64,000 nt of DNA, taken from assembly GCF_003865075.1 (NCBI RefSeq), contig NZ_BHWB01000002.1, positions 248,001-312,000 of the forward strand, read 5' to 3'. Source of the stretch: Bacteroides faecalis (lineage in GTDB: Bacteria > Bacteroidota > Bacteroidia > Bacteroidales > Bacteroidaceae). Positions 18,368 to 27,368 of the stretch are shown here, one piece after another. Below the pieces are notes generated by a model. It saw nothing but the letters and a program-made list of their open reading frames with translations. It ran no database searches and had not been told where the DNA came from. The position numbers were made by a program, and so were the translations under genes. Position 1 is the first letter of the stretch; each line of letters begins with the position of its first letter.

Positions 18368-20827
18368 ATGAGAAGAATTAACCTATATGCATCAATTATT
18401 GCGATAGCAATAGTAAGCACTTTATTTAGTTGCGTTGATTCCGATAAAAATTTCTATGATTCATCTTATCGAATGCCTAATCCAATGGGAGACGATTTTG
18501 TTGCTCCTGATGGTTTTAATTGGTCAATGACTGCAAGCACTACTGTCAATGTGGAAGCTGACAATGAAGATGCCCAATATTATTCTTTGGTCGAAGTATT
18601 AGATGCCAATCCATTTTCGACTTCTGACTACAATGTATTAGCTAAAGGAACTGCTAAACCTGGACAGGCTTTTTCACAAGAAGTTATTTATCCACAAAGT
18701 ATTACTTATCTATATATCCGTAAAACAGATCCTAGAGGTAGAGTATCCGTTAACGCTCTGGCTGTCGGAGATAAACAAGAAGACTTGTCCGTAAGAACCG
18801 CAAAAGCTTTAAAAGCGGGTACTCGTAGTAATGAGATCCCTGAAAAATATCCAGAAGAAACTTATGACACAACAGGAGCTATTGAACTGGTTGGTGGTGC
18901 GGACTGGAATCAAAGTAGCCAACATCTAGAATCAGGTAAGAAATATATCATAAAAGATAAATTTAGCGGAGCAATCAATAATACTGGAGCATATTTAAAT
19001 AATGGAAATTGTACTATATTTATAGAAGGCGAATGGACTCCTTCTCAAGATCGTATGCACAATGCCAATATTGTAGTTTTAAAGAATGGTAAAATTAACA
19101 TATTGAAATCTCTTCTAATTGCGGATAATTCTACATTGACTATCCAATCCGGAGGAAGTTTAGTTGGAGATAATTTAAACCTAACGACAAAGATATTGAT
19201 GAAAAACTTCGGGACAATCATTGTTAATAGCATGACACAGTTAAATACAGGTTCTATTTTATATAACGCACCAAAAGCGACTATTACGGTTGCAGGTAAA
19301 TCTGTAAATTCGTGGGAACAAGCAGTATACACCATGGGTGCTATATACAATTTCGGAGAAATAACTGTTCAAGAAGGAGTTCTTAAAATTAATTCTCAAG
19401 ACACCACCTGTTTTTTCTATAATGGAGATGGAGCTGTAATCAATACGCCAACTTTCATTATGGGTGGAATCGGAACTAATGATGGAACAATTAATACCCT
19501 TAAAATAACGAATAATGGCGGTGGTAATCCTACCTTCACAAACAATTGTAGTTTATATGCTAAAGAATCTTTTGATTTTAAAGGTACTAGTGGAAAAATT
19601 ATAATGAATAAAGGGATTCTTGCAGGAGGTATAGAAGGTGATAATTTTATAGCTATTCCTTCCTTTGTATGTGGAAACAGCGGTAGTACTTTCGAACTAA
19701 ATGACGGTTCCATGATTAAGGCTAAAATTATTAGCATTCCAGGAACTACTATCAAAGCAGGAACAGAAGGAACTCGTTCATTATTAAAAGCAACCGAAAG
19801 TATATCTACCGGTTCGGAAGCATATTTTGGGGGTAACTTAGATATTGAATGCCCAGAAGGAAAATTTATAGGAGCATCACAAAATTACCTTGGTTACACA
19901 ATGGAAAAATCTGTTGCACAATATTCTCCAAATGGTTCTAAAACAATCATCACTTCATGCAGTGAAACAACAGAAGTACCAGACCCAGGAACAGACCCCA
20001 AAGATCCACAATTCCCAATCGAACTAGAGGACAATCATGAATATAGTTACCTTTTTGAGCATCAATGGCCTTTATATGGAGACTACGACATGAATGATAT
20101 TGTTATGACTATCAAAAAAAGAAAAATAAGCACCATTAAAAATAAAGTTAAGGAATTCCAAATGGATATTGAATTAAGTGCTGTTGGAGCTACAAAAAAA
20201 ATTGGTGCAGCTATTATGTTTGACGAAGTTCTCGCAAATGATATTACGAAAGCAGTAGAAATTAATGATACTCAAGCACAGAGTTTTAATTTAAATGATA
20301 AGAATATTGAAAGTGGGCAGAAATATGTAGTAATACCATTATTTGATGATGCACATAAGGCATTAGGTAGAGATCAATATATACAAATAAACACTATTTC
20401 CGATCATTCAAGTAATGTCAAAGAAGTAAAAACTATAAGTTTTACTATAAGTTTTAATGAACCGACTGTATCTGCAGATGCTTTTAATATCAATAAATTA
20501 AATATATTTATCATTACTGGAGGTAATGGGACAAACCGTAGAGAAATCCATGTAGCCGGTTATCAACCTACTCAGTTAGCGGATATGAGTTCATTTGGAG
20601 GAAATGATGATGATAGCTCTATCTCTGCTAAAAAATACTATTTGAGTAAAGAAAATCTTGCTTGGGGAATCATTGTTCCCACTAATTTTAAATGGCCGTT
20701 GGAGTACGTCAATATTAAAACAGCTTATAACCAATTTAATAATTGGGTAACTAGTGGTGGCACAGGAAATAAAAATTGGTGGAATGACTGGGACGAAACA
20801 AAAGTTTTTCAAACAAATAAAAACTAA
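18368..20827 (+). CDS. LruC / DUF4842 domain lipoprotein
   Basis: 819 residues. Signal peptide with lipobox L-F-S-C, Cys22, so a lipoprotein, likely surface or periplasmic. The middle (residues about 175-520) is rich in Asn/Gly and repeated short beta strands (T-I-Q-S-G-G-S, I-x-V-x-x-G), reminiscent of a right-handed beta-helix. The C-terminal quarter from about residue 555 is the LruC/DUF4842 domain, marked by E-H-Q-W-P-x-x-G-D-Y-D-M-N-D-I-V near 563-578; the acidic D-Y-D-x-N-D cluster may bind calcium. LruC-domain proteins are surface lipoproteins of spirochaetes and Bacteroidetes of unresolved function. Own promoter and terminator. A second LruC protein occurs at 41.8-43.8 kb in this window. 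Confidence 0.8.
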   Translation: MRRINLYASIIAIAIVSTLFSCVDSDKNFYDSSYRMPNPMGDDFVAPDGFNWSMTASTTVNVEADNEDAQYYSLVEVLDANPFSTSDYNVLAKGTAKPGQAFSQEVIYPQSITYLYIRKTDPRGRVSVNALAVGDKQEDLSVRTAKALKAGTRSNEIPEKYPEETYDTTGAIELVGGADWNQSSQHLESGKKYIIKDKFSGAINNTGAYLNNGNCTIFIEGEWTPSQDRMHNANIVVLKNGKINILKSLLIADNSTLTIQSGGSLVGDNLNLTTKILMKNFGTIIVNSMTQLNTGSILYNAPKATITVAGKSVNSWEQAVYTMGAIYNFGEITVQEGVLKINSQDTTCFFYNGDGAVINTPTFIMGGIGTNDGTINTLKITNNGGGNPTFTNNCSLYAKESFDFKGTSGKIIMNKGILAGGIEGDNFIAIPSFVCGNSGSTFELNDGSMIKAKIISIPGTTIKAGTEGTRSLLKATESISTGSEAYFGGNLDIECPEGKFIGASQNYLGYTMEKSVAQYSPNGSKTIITSCSETTEVPDPGTDPKDPQFPIELEDNHEYSYLFEHQWPLYGDYDMNDIVMTIKKRKISTIKNKVKEFQMDIELSAVGATKKIGAAIMFDEVLANDITKAVEINDTQAQSFNLNDKNIESGQKYVVIPLFDDAHKALGRDQYIQINTISDHSSNVKEVKTISFTISFNEPTVSADAFNINKLNIFIITGGNGTNRREIHVAGYQPTQLADMSSFGGNDDDSSISAKKYYLSKENLAWGIIVPTNFKWPLEYVNIKTAYNQFNNWVTSGGTGNKNWWNDWDETKVFQTNKN

Positions 20828-20841
20828 CTTTAGTTTTTAAT

Positions 20842-20886
20842 ATAAAGGCACAAACCCCATTAAACACAAGGGATTCGTGCCTTTAT
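20842..20886 (+). terminator. Intrinsic terminator after LruC lipoprotein gene
   Basis: ATAAAGGCAC (20842-20851) pairs with GTGCCTTTAT (20877-20886), with an inner CCC/GGG pairing, directly after the stop codon. Confidence 0.75.
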
Positions 20887-20974
20887 TATGTATAAAACAA
20901 TATATAAATAGCGTTAATGATGCTGTCTTCAGAATTTTATCTGCACAGATTGAAAGAATATTCAAAATAATAGC

Positions 20975-20982
20975 TATATTTG
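20975..20982 (+). promoter_or_regulatory. Promoter -7 element of the polysaccharide cassette
   Basis: TATATTTG, with a TTG at 20950-20952 at -33-like distance (22 bp). It leaves an approximately 85-nt 5' leader before the receiver gene. Confidence 0.6.
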
Positions 20983-21076
20983 CATAGAGTCATAGAAATA
21001 TGACAAAAGAACTTAATGTATCCATTTAAAACCGATTGACAAAACAAACATTAAAAACGGTCTTAATTGTATTTAT

Positions 21077-21442
21077 ATGAAAAAGAAAATATTATTGGTT
21101 GATGATAAAGAAACCATCGGAAAAGTAGCTGGTATATATTTAGGTAAAGATTATGATTTTACCTATATAGAGAATCCTTTAAAGGCAATACAATGGCTTA
21201 ATGAAGGAAATATGCCGGATCTAATTATTTCAGATATTCGTATGCCTCTTATGATGGGAGATGAATTTTTACACTACATGAAAACTAACGAACTATTCAA
21301 ATCAATCCCTATCATCATGTTATCCAGTGAAGAAAGTACTACAGAAAGAATCAGACTTCTGGAAGAAGGAGCTGAAGACTATATATTGAAGCCTTTTAAT
21401 CCGCTGGAACTTAAAATCCGTATCAAAAAAATTATAGATTAA
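21077..21442 (+). CDS. Single-domain response regulator (CheY-like)
   Basis: 121 residues, only a receiver domain. The acidic pair is in V-D-D-K (residues 8-10), the phospho-acceptor Asp is in I-I-S-D-I-R-M-P (Asp54), Thr/Ser switch in M-L-S-S-E and the conserved Lys in L-K-P-F-N (about 104). No output domain, so it must act by protein contact. It is 14 bp upstream of a gene whose protein begins with a receiver-like domain fused to a sugar transferase, suggesting control of polysaccharide synthesis. No histidine kinase is adjacent. Confidence 0.88.
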   Translation: MKKKILLVDDKETIGKVAGIYLGKDYDFTYIENPLKAIQWLNEGNMPDLIISDIRMPLMMGDEFLHYMKTNELFKSIPIIMLSSEESTTERIRLLEEGAEDYILKPFNPLELKIRIKKIID

Positions 21443-21456
21443 TCCACGGTAATATC

Positions 21457-22619
21457 ATGCAATATTTCGTCTACATAGGCAAAAACAATAAAACGATAAA
21501 ACTGTTCTCAAAGCTGAGTATAGGAGTATTTTGTGCAGTTCCTACCTGCCAAAAGGCATTTCGTATATTAGACAATATTCATGAGAAATATGATGCCGTA
21601 TTATTCGTTGAGCAGTCCACCATTTTCGAAGACATTAAGAATATTTCTTTTATACGTAAGAAATATCCGGGGCTTTATATGGTACTAGTAACTGACTCCA
21701 TCACTCAGGAAGAAGGAGTAAAATATTTAAAAGCCGGCGCTAATAATACTATCAAACACGAAACGACTCGTGATACATTTGTTAGTCTATCTACTTTTCT
21801 TAATTGCAGAAAAGAACAAAAAATAGAGGATCTACAACTTAAAACTCAAAATCAATACAGCTTCCATTTACCTTTATGGAAAAGAGTTTTTGATATTATT
21901 TTCTCCAGTATGGCTTTACTATTTCTCTCTCCACTTCTAATTGCGACAGCATTAGCTATTCGGTTGGAAAGTAAAGGGCAAATTATCTATAAATCCAAAC
22001 GTGTTGGAAGCAATTATCAAATATTCGATTTTCTAAAATTCCGTTCAATGTATACGGACGCAGATAAACACTTGAAGGATTTTAATGCTCTAAATCAATA
22101 TCAACAAGAAGAGGACATATTAATAAAAGAAAATGAGGAAAAAGAAACGTCGGATATAAATGAAGAAGACCTTGAAGAAATTCTTTTAGTGTCTGACGAC
22201 TTTGTTATTTCCGAAGAAGATTATATTCACCAAAAATCCCAAGAAAAAGTAACGTTTTCGTAAAACTGGAAAATGACCCTAGAATAACCAAAGTAGGACG
22301 TTTTATTCGCAAATATAGCATTGACGAATTGCCACAACTCATTAACATCTTGAAAGGTGATATGTCTATTGTTGGTAATCGTCCTCTCCCACTTTACGAA
22401 GCAGAGCTACTGACCAGTGACGAACATATCGATCGTTTTATGGGACCAGCAGGACTTACCGGACTATGGCAAGTAGAAAAAAGAGGTGAAGCTGGAAAAC
22501 TATCTGCAGAAGAACGTAAGCAGTTGGATATCCAATACGCAAAAAGCTTTTCATTCGGGTTGGATATGAAAATAATCCTGAAAACAGTCACTGCCTTTGT
22601 ACAAAAAGAGAATGTATAA
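21457..22619 (+). pseudogene. Receiver-like domain fused to polyprenyl-phosphate sugar transferase, one-base frameshift
   Basis: Residues 1-120 look like a degenerate receiver domain (A-V-L-F-V-E-Q near 48; K-A-G-A-N-N near 90); residues from about 135 are a bacterial sugar transferase of the WcaJ/PglC type: W-K-R-V-F-D-I-I-F-S-S, one membrane hairpin, and K-S-K-R-V-G then F-L-K-F-R-S-M. An acidic insertion of about 60 residues follows. The first frame stops at 22261-22263, but the continuation R-I-T-K-V-G-R-F, S-I-D-E-L-P-Q-L and S-I-V-G-N-R-P-L-P runs on in another frame to 22619. Adding one A in the A5 run 22244-22248 restores a single 387-codon gene. The enzyme would load the first sugar phosphate onto undecaprenyl phosphate. 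A real mutation or a read error are both possible. Confidence 0.8.
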
Positions 22620-22631
22620 TTCCCTCTACTT

Positions 22632-23543
22632 ATGAATACCTTCATTTATATGATAGACGACTTACTACTGCTTTGCACAGGAGTTATATTGTTATATTGG
22701 TTTATTCTTGCTGTTGCTTCACATTGCAAACACATGCAGTATTCTAAAACTAAATGCAAATACCGTTGCGTCGTTCTCATCCCTGAAGAAAATCAATTCT
22801 CTAATGATACTGACGAGAAAGCGTCATACGAATTAATCACATATAAAAATCTACAGGAAACTGTTTATTCTTTGGACAGAGAGCAGTATGATATAGTAAT
22901 CCTTCTCTCCAATGTTACCGGCAGTCTCTCTTCTTGCCTTATAGAAAAAGTCTGTAATGTATATGATGCCGGAATAAAAGTTATTCAATTACATACCGTG
23001 ATAAAAAAGCGTAAAGGAATTCAAAAATATATACAATCCTTATGCGAAGAAATAAATAATAGTTTATTTAGAGCCGGAAATACCCAACTTGGTTTTTCAT
23101 CTAATTTATATGGAACGAATATGGCTATTGATCTGACTTGGCTACAAAACAACTTAAAAACTTCCAAAACGAATCTAGAGCGAAAATTATTCAGACAGAA
23201 TATATATATTGAATATTTACCCGATGCAATAGTATATTGCAATTCAATTCCTGCTCATCTCTATCGCAAAAGGACCAGAAAATTCCTTTCTTATTTTTTC
23301 TCTTCTCTTTTTGAAGGAAACTGGAATTTCTGTAACCGAATAATCCAACAATTACTTCCATCTCCAACTAAATTATATATCTGTGCCAGTATTTGGACTT
23401 TATTGATGACAGTCTATGATTTTGGGGAATCATTCAAATGGTGGATAATATTATTCGGACTTGCAATTACATGCAGTCTGGCAATACCAGATTATCTAGT
23501 TAAAGAGAAAAAAAGAAAAAAACTTTTAATATGGAAACGATGA
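22632..23543 (+). CDS. Membrane-anchored glycosyltransferase-like protein
   Basis: 303 residues with a hydrophobic N-terminal helix (about 10-30) and two C-terminal helices (about 245-290), the topology of inner-membrane GT2 polysaccharide synthases. The soluble part has V-V-L-I-P-E near residue 47 and Y-D-I-V-I-L-L-S near 85, but the usual D-x-D and Q-x-x-R-W motifs are not clear, so it may be a degenerate or non-catalytic family member. It lies between the sugar transferase (12 bp gap) and the acetyltransferase (13-bp overlap), so it is in the same transcript and probably extends or assists a lipid-linked glycan. Confidence 0.55.
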   Translation: MNTFIYMIDDLLLLCTGVILLYWFILAVASHCKHMQYSKTKCKYRCVVLIPEENQFSNDTDEKASYELITYKNLQETVYSLDREQYDIVILLSNVTGSLSSCLIEKVCNVYDAGIKVIQLHTVIKKRKGIQKYIQSLCEEINNSLFRAGNTQLGFSSNLYGTNMAIDLTWLQNNLKTSKTNLERKLFRQNIYIEYLPDAIVYCNSIPAHLYRKRTRKFLSYFFSSLFEGNWNFCNRIIQQLLPSPTKLYICASIWTLLMTVYDFGESFKWWIILFGLAITCSLAIPDYLVKEKKRKKLLIWKR

Positions 23544-24151
23544 CTTTAAAACAACGAATCAAGCAACATCCTGCTCTAAAACAGATAATCCATTGCTTTA
23601 TTATGCACCCAGTCAAGACACGTCCTAATTGGTGGATACGATTATTCTATTTCACCTATTTGAAATGTGGAAAAGGTTCAATCATATATCGTAGTGTCCG
23701 TAAAGATCTTCCTCCTTTCAATCGTTTTTCTTTAGGACGTTATTCCGTAATAGAAGATTTCTGCTGTTTGAATAATGCAGTTGGCGATATTATTATTGGA
23801 GATTACTCTCGTATCGGATTAGGAAACACAATTATTGGACCGATCAGTATCGGAAATCATGTAAATCTGGCTCAGAATATAACAGTCACTGGTCTTAATC
23901 ATAATTACCAGAATGTAGAAAAATTAATTGATGAACAAGGAGTCAGTACTCAGCCCATCATTATTGAAGATGATGTATGGATAGGAGCCAATTCAGTTAT
24001 ATTGCCTGGAGTAACTTTAGGAAGACATTGTATAGTAGCAGCCGGAAGTGTTGTTACCCGTTCCATTCCCCCTTATTCTGTCTGTGCCGGAAGTCCGGCT
24101 AAAGTGATTAAGTCCTACGATTTTGAAACAAAAGAATGGGAAAAAAGGTAA
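23531..24151 (+). CDS. Hexapeptide-repeat acyltransferase
   Basis: 206 residues. Left-handed beta-helix with isoleucine/valine-led hexapeptides from about residue 70 to 185 (I-I-I-G-D-Y, I-S-I-G-N-H, V-W-I-G-A-N, V-T-L-G-R-H) and the catalytic His in G-L-N-H-N-Y (about residue 133). C-terminal A-G-S-P-A-K-V-I is typical of CatB/WcaF/NodL-type O-acetyltransferases that use acetyl-CoA. Overlap with the upstream gene implies translational coupling; likely modifies the glycan built by the cassette. ATG 23531 used; ATG 23540 is also possible. Confidence 0.85.
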   Translation: METMTLKQRIKQHPALKQIIHCFIMHPVKTRPNWWIRLFYFTYLKCGKGSIIYRSVRKDLPPFNRFSLGRYSVIEDFCCLNNAVGDIIIGDYSRIGLGNTIIGPISIGNHVNLAQNITVTGLNHNYQNVEKLIDEQGVSTQPIIIEDDVWIGANSVILPGVTLGRHCIVAAGSVVTRSIPPYSVCAGSPAKVIKSYDFETKEWEKR

Positions 24152-24213
24152 TAATCAACCTTTAGTAACTATAAATGATGAGAATTAGTTTACAATATAC
24201 CTTTTAAAGGGGA

Positions 24214-24244
24214 TTGTGGCACTAATTAAAACAATCTATCTTTG
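24214..24244 (+). promoter_or_regulatory. Promoter of candidate small RNA
   Basis: TTG at 24214-24216 and TATCTTTG at 24237-24244 with 20-bp spacing match Bacteroides promoter elements. No gene begins downstream before the terminator. Confidence 0.6.
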
Positions 24245-24250
24245 CAGTAT

Positions 24251-24350
24251 CAGAATTGAATTAATTAGTCATAATTTTATTACGTAGCCACATTTAAGTA
24301 AAAATGAAATAGAGTCCCGTCGAAGTGATTTCGCCGGGATTTTGTTTTTA
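24251..24350 (+). ncRNA. Candidate small RNA, about 100 nt
   Basis: A promoter at 24214-24244 is followed within 100 nt by an intrinsic terminator (CCCG-CGAA loop TTCG-CGGG, about 24315-24338, then a T-rich tract to 24350). The interval has no ORF beyond a two-codon ATG AAA TAG. Start and end are estimated from the signals. An attenuated leader of a lost downstream gene is the other reading, since the island begins at 24521. Bases 24351-24520 hold only a weak minus-strand coding-like scrap without start. Confidence 0.45.
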
Positions 24351-24520
24351 TTCTAAAATCATAATCTGCTTCAACAAATATTCATCTGCCAGATCTCAAA
24401 ATACCAGTAAAACCATATGTTTTTATAAAGAGCAAATTGTCTCCAGGAGATAATCCTTCACCCCCAAAAGTAAAAGAAACAATAAAGATGAAAACAGTTT
24501 TCTAAAATAACCAGAGCTCG

Positions 24521-24823
24521 ATATACTGAAACTCACTCACATACGGATGGATTTCGCAGGAATAATATAAACCGTTGGAATTAAAGGGAGATATGTAGGT
24601 TTCATCTATGTTCATCCATTATAGGTTTTTGACCCGTTTTGGAGGAGTTAGGAAAATAAATTGCTACTTATCCGTTGCCGATTCAAGGTTGAAAACAGTA
24701 TGGAGAAAAGGTCTTTGTACTACCCCTGAAATCACCGTAAAGAACGCTGTTTCACTTATGTTTTGCGCTTACAAAGTTAATACTTTTTTCGCGAAAGGGA
24801 GAAAATACAGGTTCTGAATGTTA
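24521..24823 (-). repeat. Left copy of island inverted repeat
   Basis: Reverse complement of 37914-38215, about 94 percent identical by eye (around 17 differences, including one indel near 24660). Contains an outward-reading TAACTTTG element (reverse strand, near 24773-24780). Inner edge at 24823 truncates the decarboxylase gene. Confidence 0.9.
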
Positions 24824-25695
24824 CGTGTGGTTGGGGCGAGGAGGGCATAACCTGCTTGGGGAGCATCGGCTGGTACGCTTGATATTTCGGCAAGCACATC
24901 ACGTCCACGCTCGTATCGACTTCGGCTGTCCGCAAGGGCAGAGGCTTCACGACCTACGGTGTCGTTGATGACTTTGGCTTTCCGCTCGTCCACCACCTAC
25001 ATGAAGGTCTGAATGGCACGCAAGCTGCGAGGGAATCCGCAATAGGCGTAGACGTAAATCAAGACTTCGTTTACCTCGTTGATGTTCATACCGACCTCCA
25101 ACGCTTGGACAAAGGCGGGCTTCAAATGTTTCAAATCGCCTTTGCCAGTATAGGATGCTACGGTGACGATGGCTTGTTCGCGGACGGTCAGTGCCTTGTT
25201 CACTTCAGCATAACGGTTAGTGGCTTCTGTGATGGCTACGCGATATTGCTCGTCGCTTACCGGAGAGAGCCACACGACGGCATTGTTTGTGGGTTGGTGG
25301 TGATGGCTATGTGGGCAAACCAACTGTCCGGTACGGCTCCGTGCCAATGCTCCACATCGGGAACTATCTCCACGATGTCACCCGGGAAGAGGAGGCGGGC
25401 GGGTTGTCCTTTCTCTTGATAGTAGCCGATGACTGCGTAGCTATTAGAAGTTGCCCAGCCTTGTGCGAGTACCAACTGTTACGGCAACCCAGCTCGAAGG
25501 TGACGTTTGCCATCAGGACATTCAACTCTTTCTTCTCCGTCAGAGGAGCAAGCCACACTTCGCCCGTGAAATTCGGATTGGGGATAGTTTGTCGCCCAGC
25601 GGATAGGGTTGACAGAAAGTTTCTACGATCTGTGCGTATGTTGTAACGGATAGTGTTGCCATCATCGTTGTAATGAATAAAGTCTTTATTTTCAT
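24824..25695 (-). pseudogene. Exported cupin / carboxymuconolactone decarboxylase-like gene, multiply broken
   Basis: From ATG 25695 a signal peptide (M-K-I-K-T-L-F, ending T-Y-A-Q) begins the gene. Pieces in different frames of the minus strand then give a cupin domain (N-F-T-G-E-V-W; S-H-K-A-G-Q; G-D-I-V-E-I-V-P; H-W-H-G-A) and a CMD/AhpD-like domain (T-V-R-E-Q-A-I-V-T-V-A; A-L-E-V-G-M-N; Y-A-Y-C-G-F-P-R-S). Lesions: frameshifts near 25580, 25445 and 25280, an in-frame TAG near 24996 after the T-F-M, and loss of the C-terminus at the left repeat. Intact relatives are periplasmic cupin-CMD fusions found with aldo-keto reductase and flavodoxin genes, which matches the island content. Confidence 0.8.
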
Positions 25696-25712
25696 ATCTG
25701 TGTCTTATAGGA

Positions 25713-26165
25713 TTATTCTCCCAATGTTTTTGTAAAGGTAAGCGTGGAGAGCTGCCACCGACCACTTTCCATCACATATACTTCTGTCACGATAAAGGGG
25801 AAGCGCACGGAGTTGCCGCCGACCACCGAGTTCAGATGGATGCGGCTGTAAACCGTTGCCGTTCCTGCGGCGAACTTCACCTGTACATCGTGTATCTCGG
25901 CTTTCTTGTACCAAATGCCACCCGTGCGGATAGTTTCCAATTCCTGTTGTTTGCCCCAATAGCCGCCCATGTGGACAAACTGCGAGTTCTCGTGAAAGAG
26001 TTCTGCCAGCCGCTCCACGTTCTTCTCCGACATCCAATCCCATTTGTTGTTGGACAAATCCACGATTGCCTGTTCCTCGACTGTGAATACTTTCTGATTC
26101 TCTTGTGCGTTTGCTCCGACGGCAAGCGTAAGGAACAACATCGCTGTAATGATTAATGATTTCAT
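25713..26165 (-). CDS. Exported SnoaL/NTF2-like protein (DUF4440-type)
   Basis: 150 residues with a clear signal peptide (M-K-S-L-I-I-T-A-M-L-F, cleavage after A-N-A). The mature part has the cone-shaped NTF2 fold pattern: V-D-L-S-x-x-K-W-D-W-M near residue 36, L-A-E-L-F-H-E-N near 52, V-H-M-G-G near 63 and a W-Q-L-S-T-L-T-F final strand. Such proteins act as ketosteroid isomerase-like enzymes or ligand-binding subunits; no specific role can be given. Located between the broken decarboxylase and the AraC regulator with its own promoter. Confidence 0.75.
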   Translation of the reverse strand: MKSLIITAMLFLTLAVGANAQENQKVFTVEEQAIVDLSNNKWDWMSEKNVERLAELFHENSQFVHMGGYWGKQQELETIRTGGIWYKKAEIHDVQVKFAAGTATVYSRIHLNSVVGGNSVRFPFIVTEVYVMESGRWQLSTLTFTKTLGE

Positions 26166-26198
26166 ACCATTCTGATTGTTATTGCGTTATTACTATTG

Positions 26199-26206
26199 CA
26201 AAGGTA
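26199..26206 (-). promoter_or_regulatory. Promoter -7 element of NTF2-like gene
   Basis: CAAAGGTA on the plus strand is TACCTTTG on the minus strand, 34 bp before the gene start. Confidence 0.6.
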
Positions 26207-26289
26207 GCGGTGTTGCTGGGAAGTGACGATACAAAAAAATCGGAAAATATTGCTATTTTTACCGATTTTGCAATTATCCAATAATAAGA

Positions 26290-27099
26290 TTATTCCCTAT
26301 AATCCGACGGTTTCACCCCTAAGTACTGCTGCACATAGCGACTGAAATAGGCAGGTGACGAGAAGCCGAACATATCCGAAATCTGCACGAAGGTCAGCGA
26401 CTTGTCACGCAATTGCCGGGAAATGTCAAGTATCGTATAGCGGTTTATCCAATAGTTGGCGGCATATCCGCTGATTTTCTTCGACACTTCGGAGAGGTAT
26501 TTGGAGGTGACGCAGAGACGGTCGGCATAGTAGCTCACCTCCCGATGTTCACGATAGACACCCTCTTCGAGCATGGAGAGGAAGCGGTTCATAATAGAGG
26601 CGTTCTGCGTGGAAATGTCGCTCTCACCGTAAAAGCGGGCGTGGAAATCGAAGAAGTCGAGGATTGCCGTCTGCATAGCGTTGATAAGCGTTTCGCGGTA
26701 GAAACGATGCTCGGTATCATGGATGCGTTGCTCCAGAATGTCAAAATCCCGCTTACAGATAATCTGCTGTTCAGGGGAAAGATGTACGAGGGGATTGTTA
26801 AAGAGCGATAACTGCCCTTTCGTAGCATAGTTACTCTGTGGCGTGCTCAATTCGATAAAGCAAGGTCGGGCATAGATGATTTTGCAACGGAAATCATCGG
26901 ACGGACGTATCTTCTCTATCAAAGAGCGGCGGCGGACGATGGAGAGGTCGCCCGGTTGCAACTCAAATTCTTTGCCGTTGAAGGTGAAACGGCAATTACC
27001 GCCGAGGCAGAGCAGATGCGCCAGATATTCCACTTCAATATCTGTCCTTATCAAACCAAGCGTATCTGTAACGATTATATCTTTCTGCTCTACTATCAT
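26290..27099 (-). CDS. AraC family transcriptional regulator
   Basis: ATG 27099 (269 residues) preferred to 27120 because a -7 promoter element occupies 27118-27125. N-terminal cupin-like sensor (F-E-L-Q-P-G-D-L near residues 45-52) and C-terminal double HTH (about 165-268): Y-Y-A-D-R-L-C-V-T-S-K-Y-L-S, then F-S-S-P-A-Y-F-S-R-Y-V and L-G-V-K-P-S-D-Y-R. This class typically controls neighbouring oxidoreductase genes in Bacteroides. It lies between the NTF2-like gene and the IS21 insertion that separates it from the reductase operon; the intended target operon is probably the one starting at 33841 or 34108. Confidence 0.88.
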   Translation of the reverse strand: MIVEQKDIIVTDTLGLIRTDIEVEYLAHLLCLGGNCRFTFNGKEFELQPGDLSIVRRRSLIEKIRPSDDFRCKIIYARPCFIELSTPQSNYATKGQLSLFNNPLVHLSPEQQIICKRDFDILEQRIHDTEHRFYRETLINAMQTAILDFFDFHARFYGESDISTQNASIMNRFLSMLEEGVYREHREVSYYADRLCVTSKYLSEVSKKISGYAANYWINRYTILDISRQLRDKSLTFVQISDMFGFSSPAYFSRYVQQYLGVKPSDYRE

Positions 27100-27117
27100 G
27101 CGTACTTTAATATTTAG

Positions 27118-27125
27118 CAAAAGTA
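27118..27125 (-). promoter_or_regulatory. Promoter -7 element of araC-type gene
   Basis: CAAAAGTA on plus is TACTTTTG on minus, 18 bp upstream of ATG 27099. Confidence 0.55.
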
Positions 27126-27368
27126 CAAATAAATATTGAATGCCTATCGGTTTCTAACTTCTTTTTGATTTATTCACATGAGAACTAATTACTTGCTTGT
27201 TATATTTGGAAAATCCAGTCCCGTTTCCCCCTCTCGTCCAATTGAAATTGATCCCCTGAATCCATTCTAAACAGCTCCCTCTTTTACAATTGAAATTGAC
27301 CCCTTCAAATCTTGCTTTCTTGTCCTCTAATCGCTATTTTGTCTGTTAAATAAATCAAAAACAGATAG

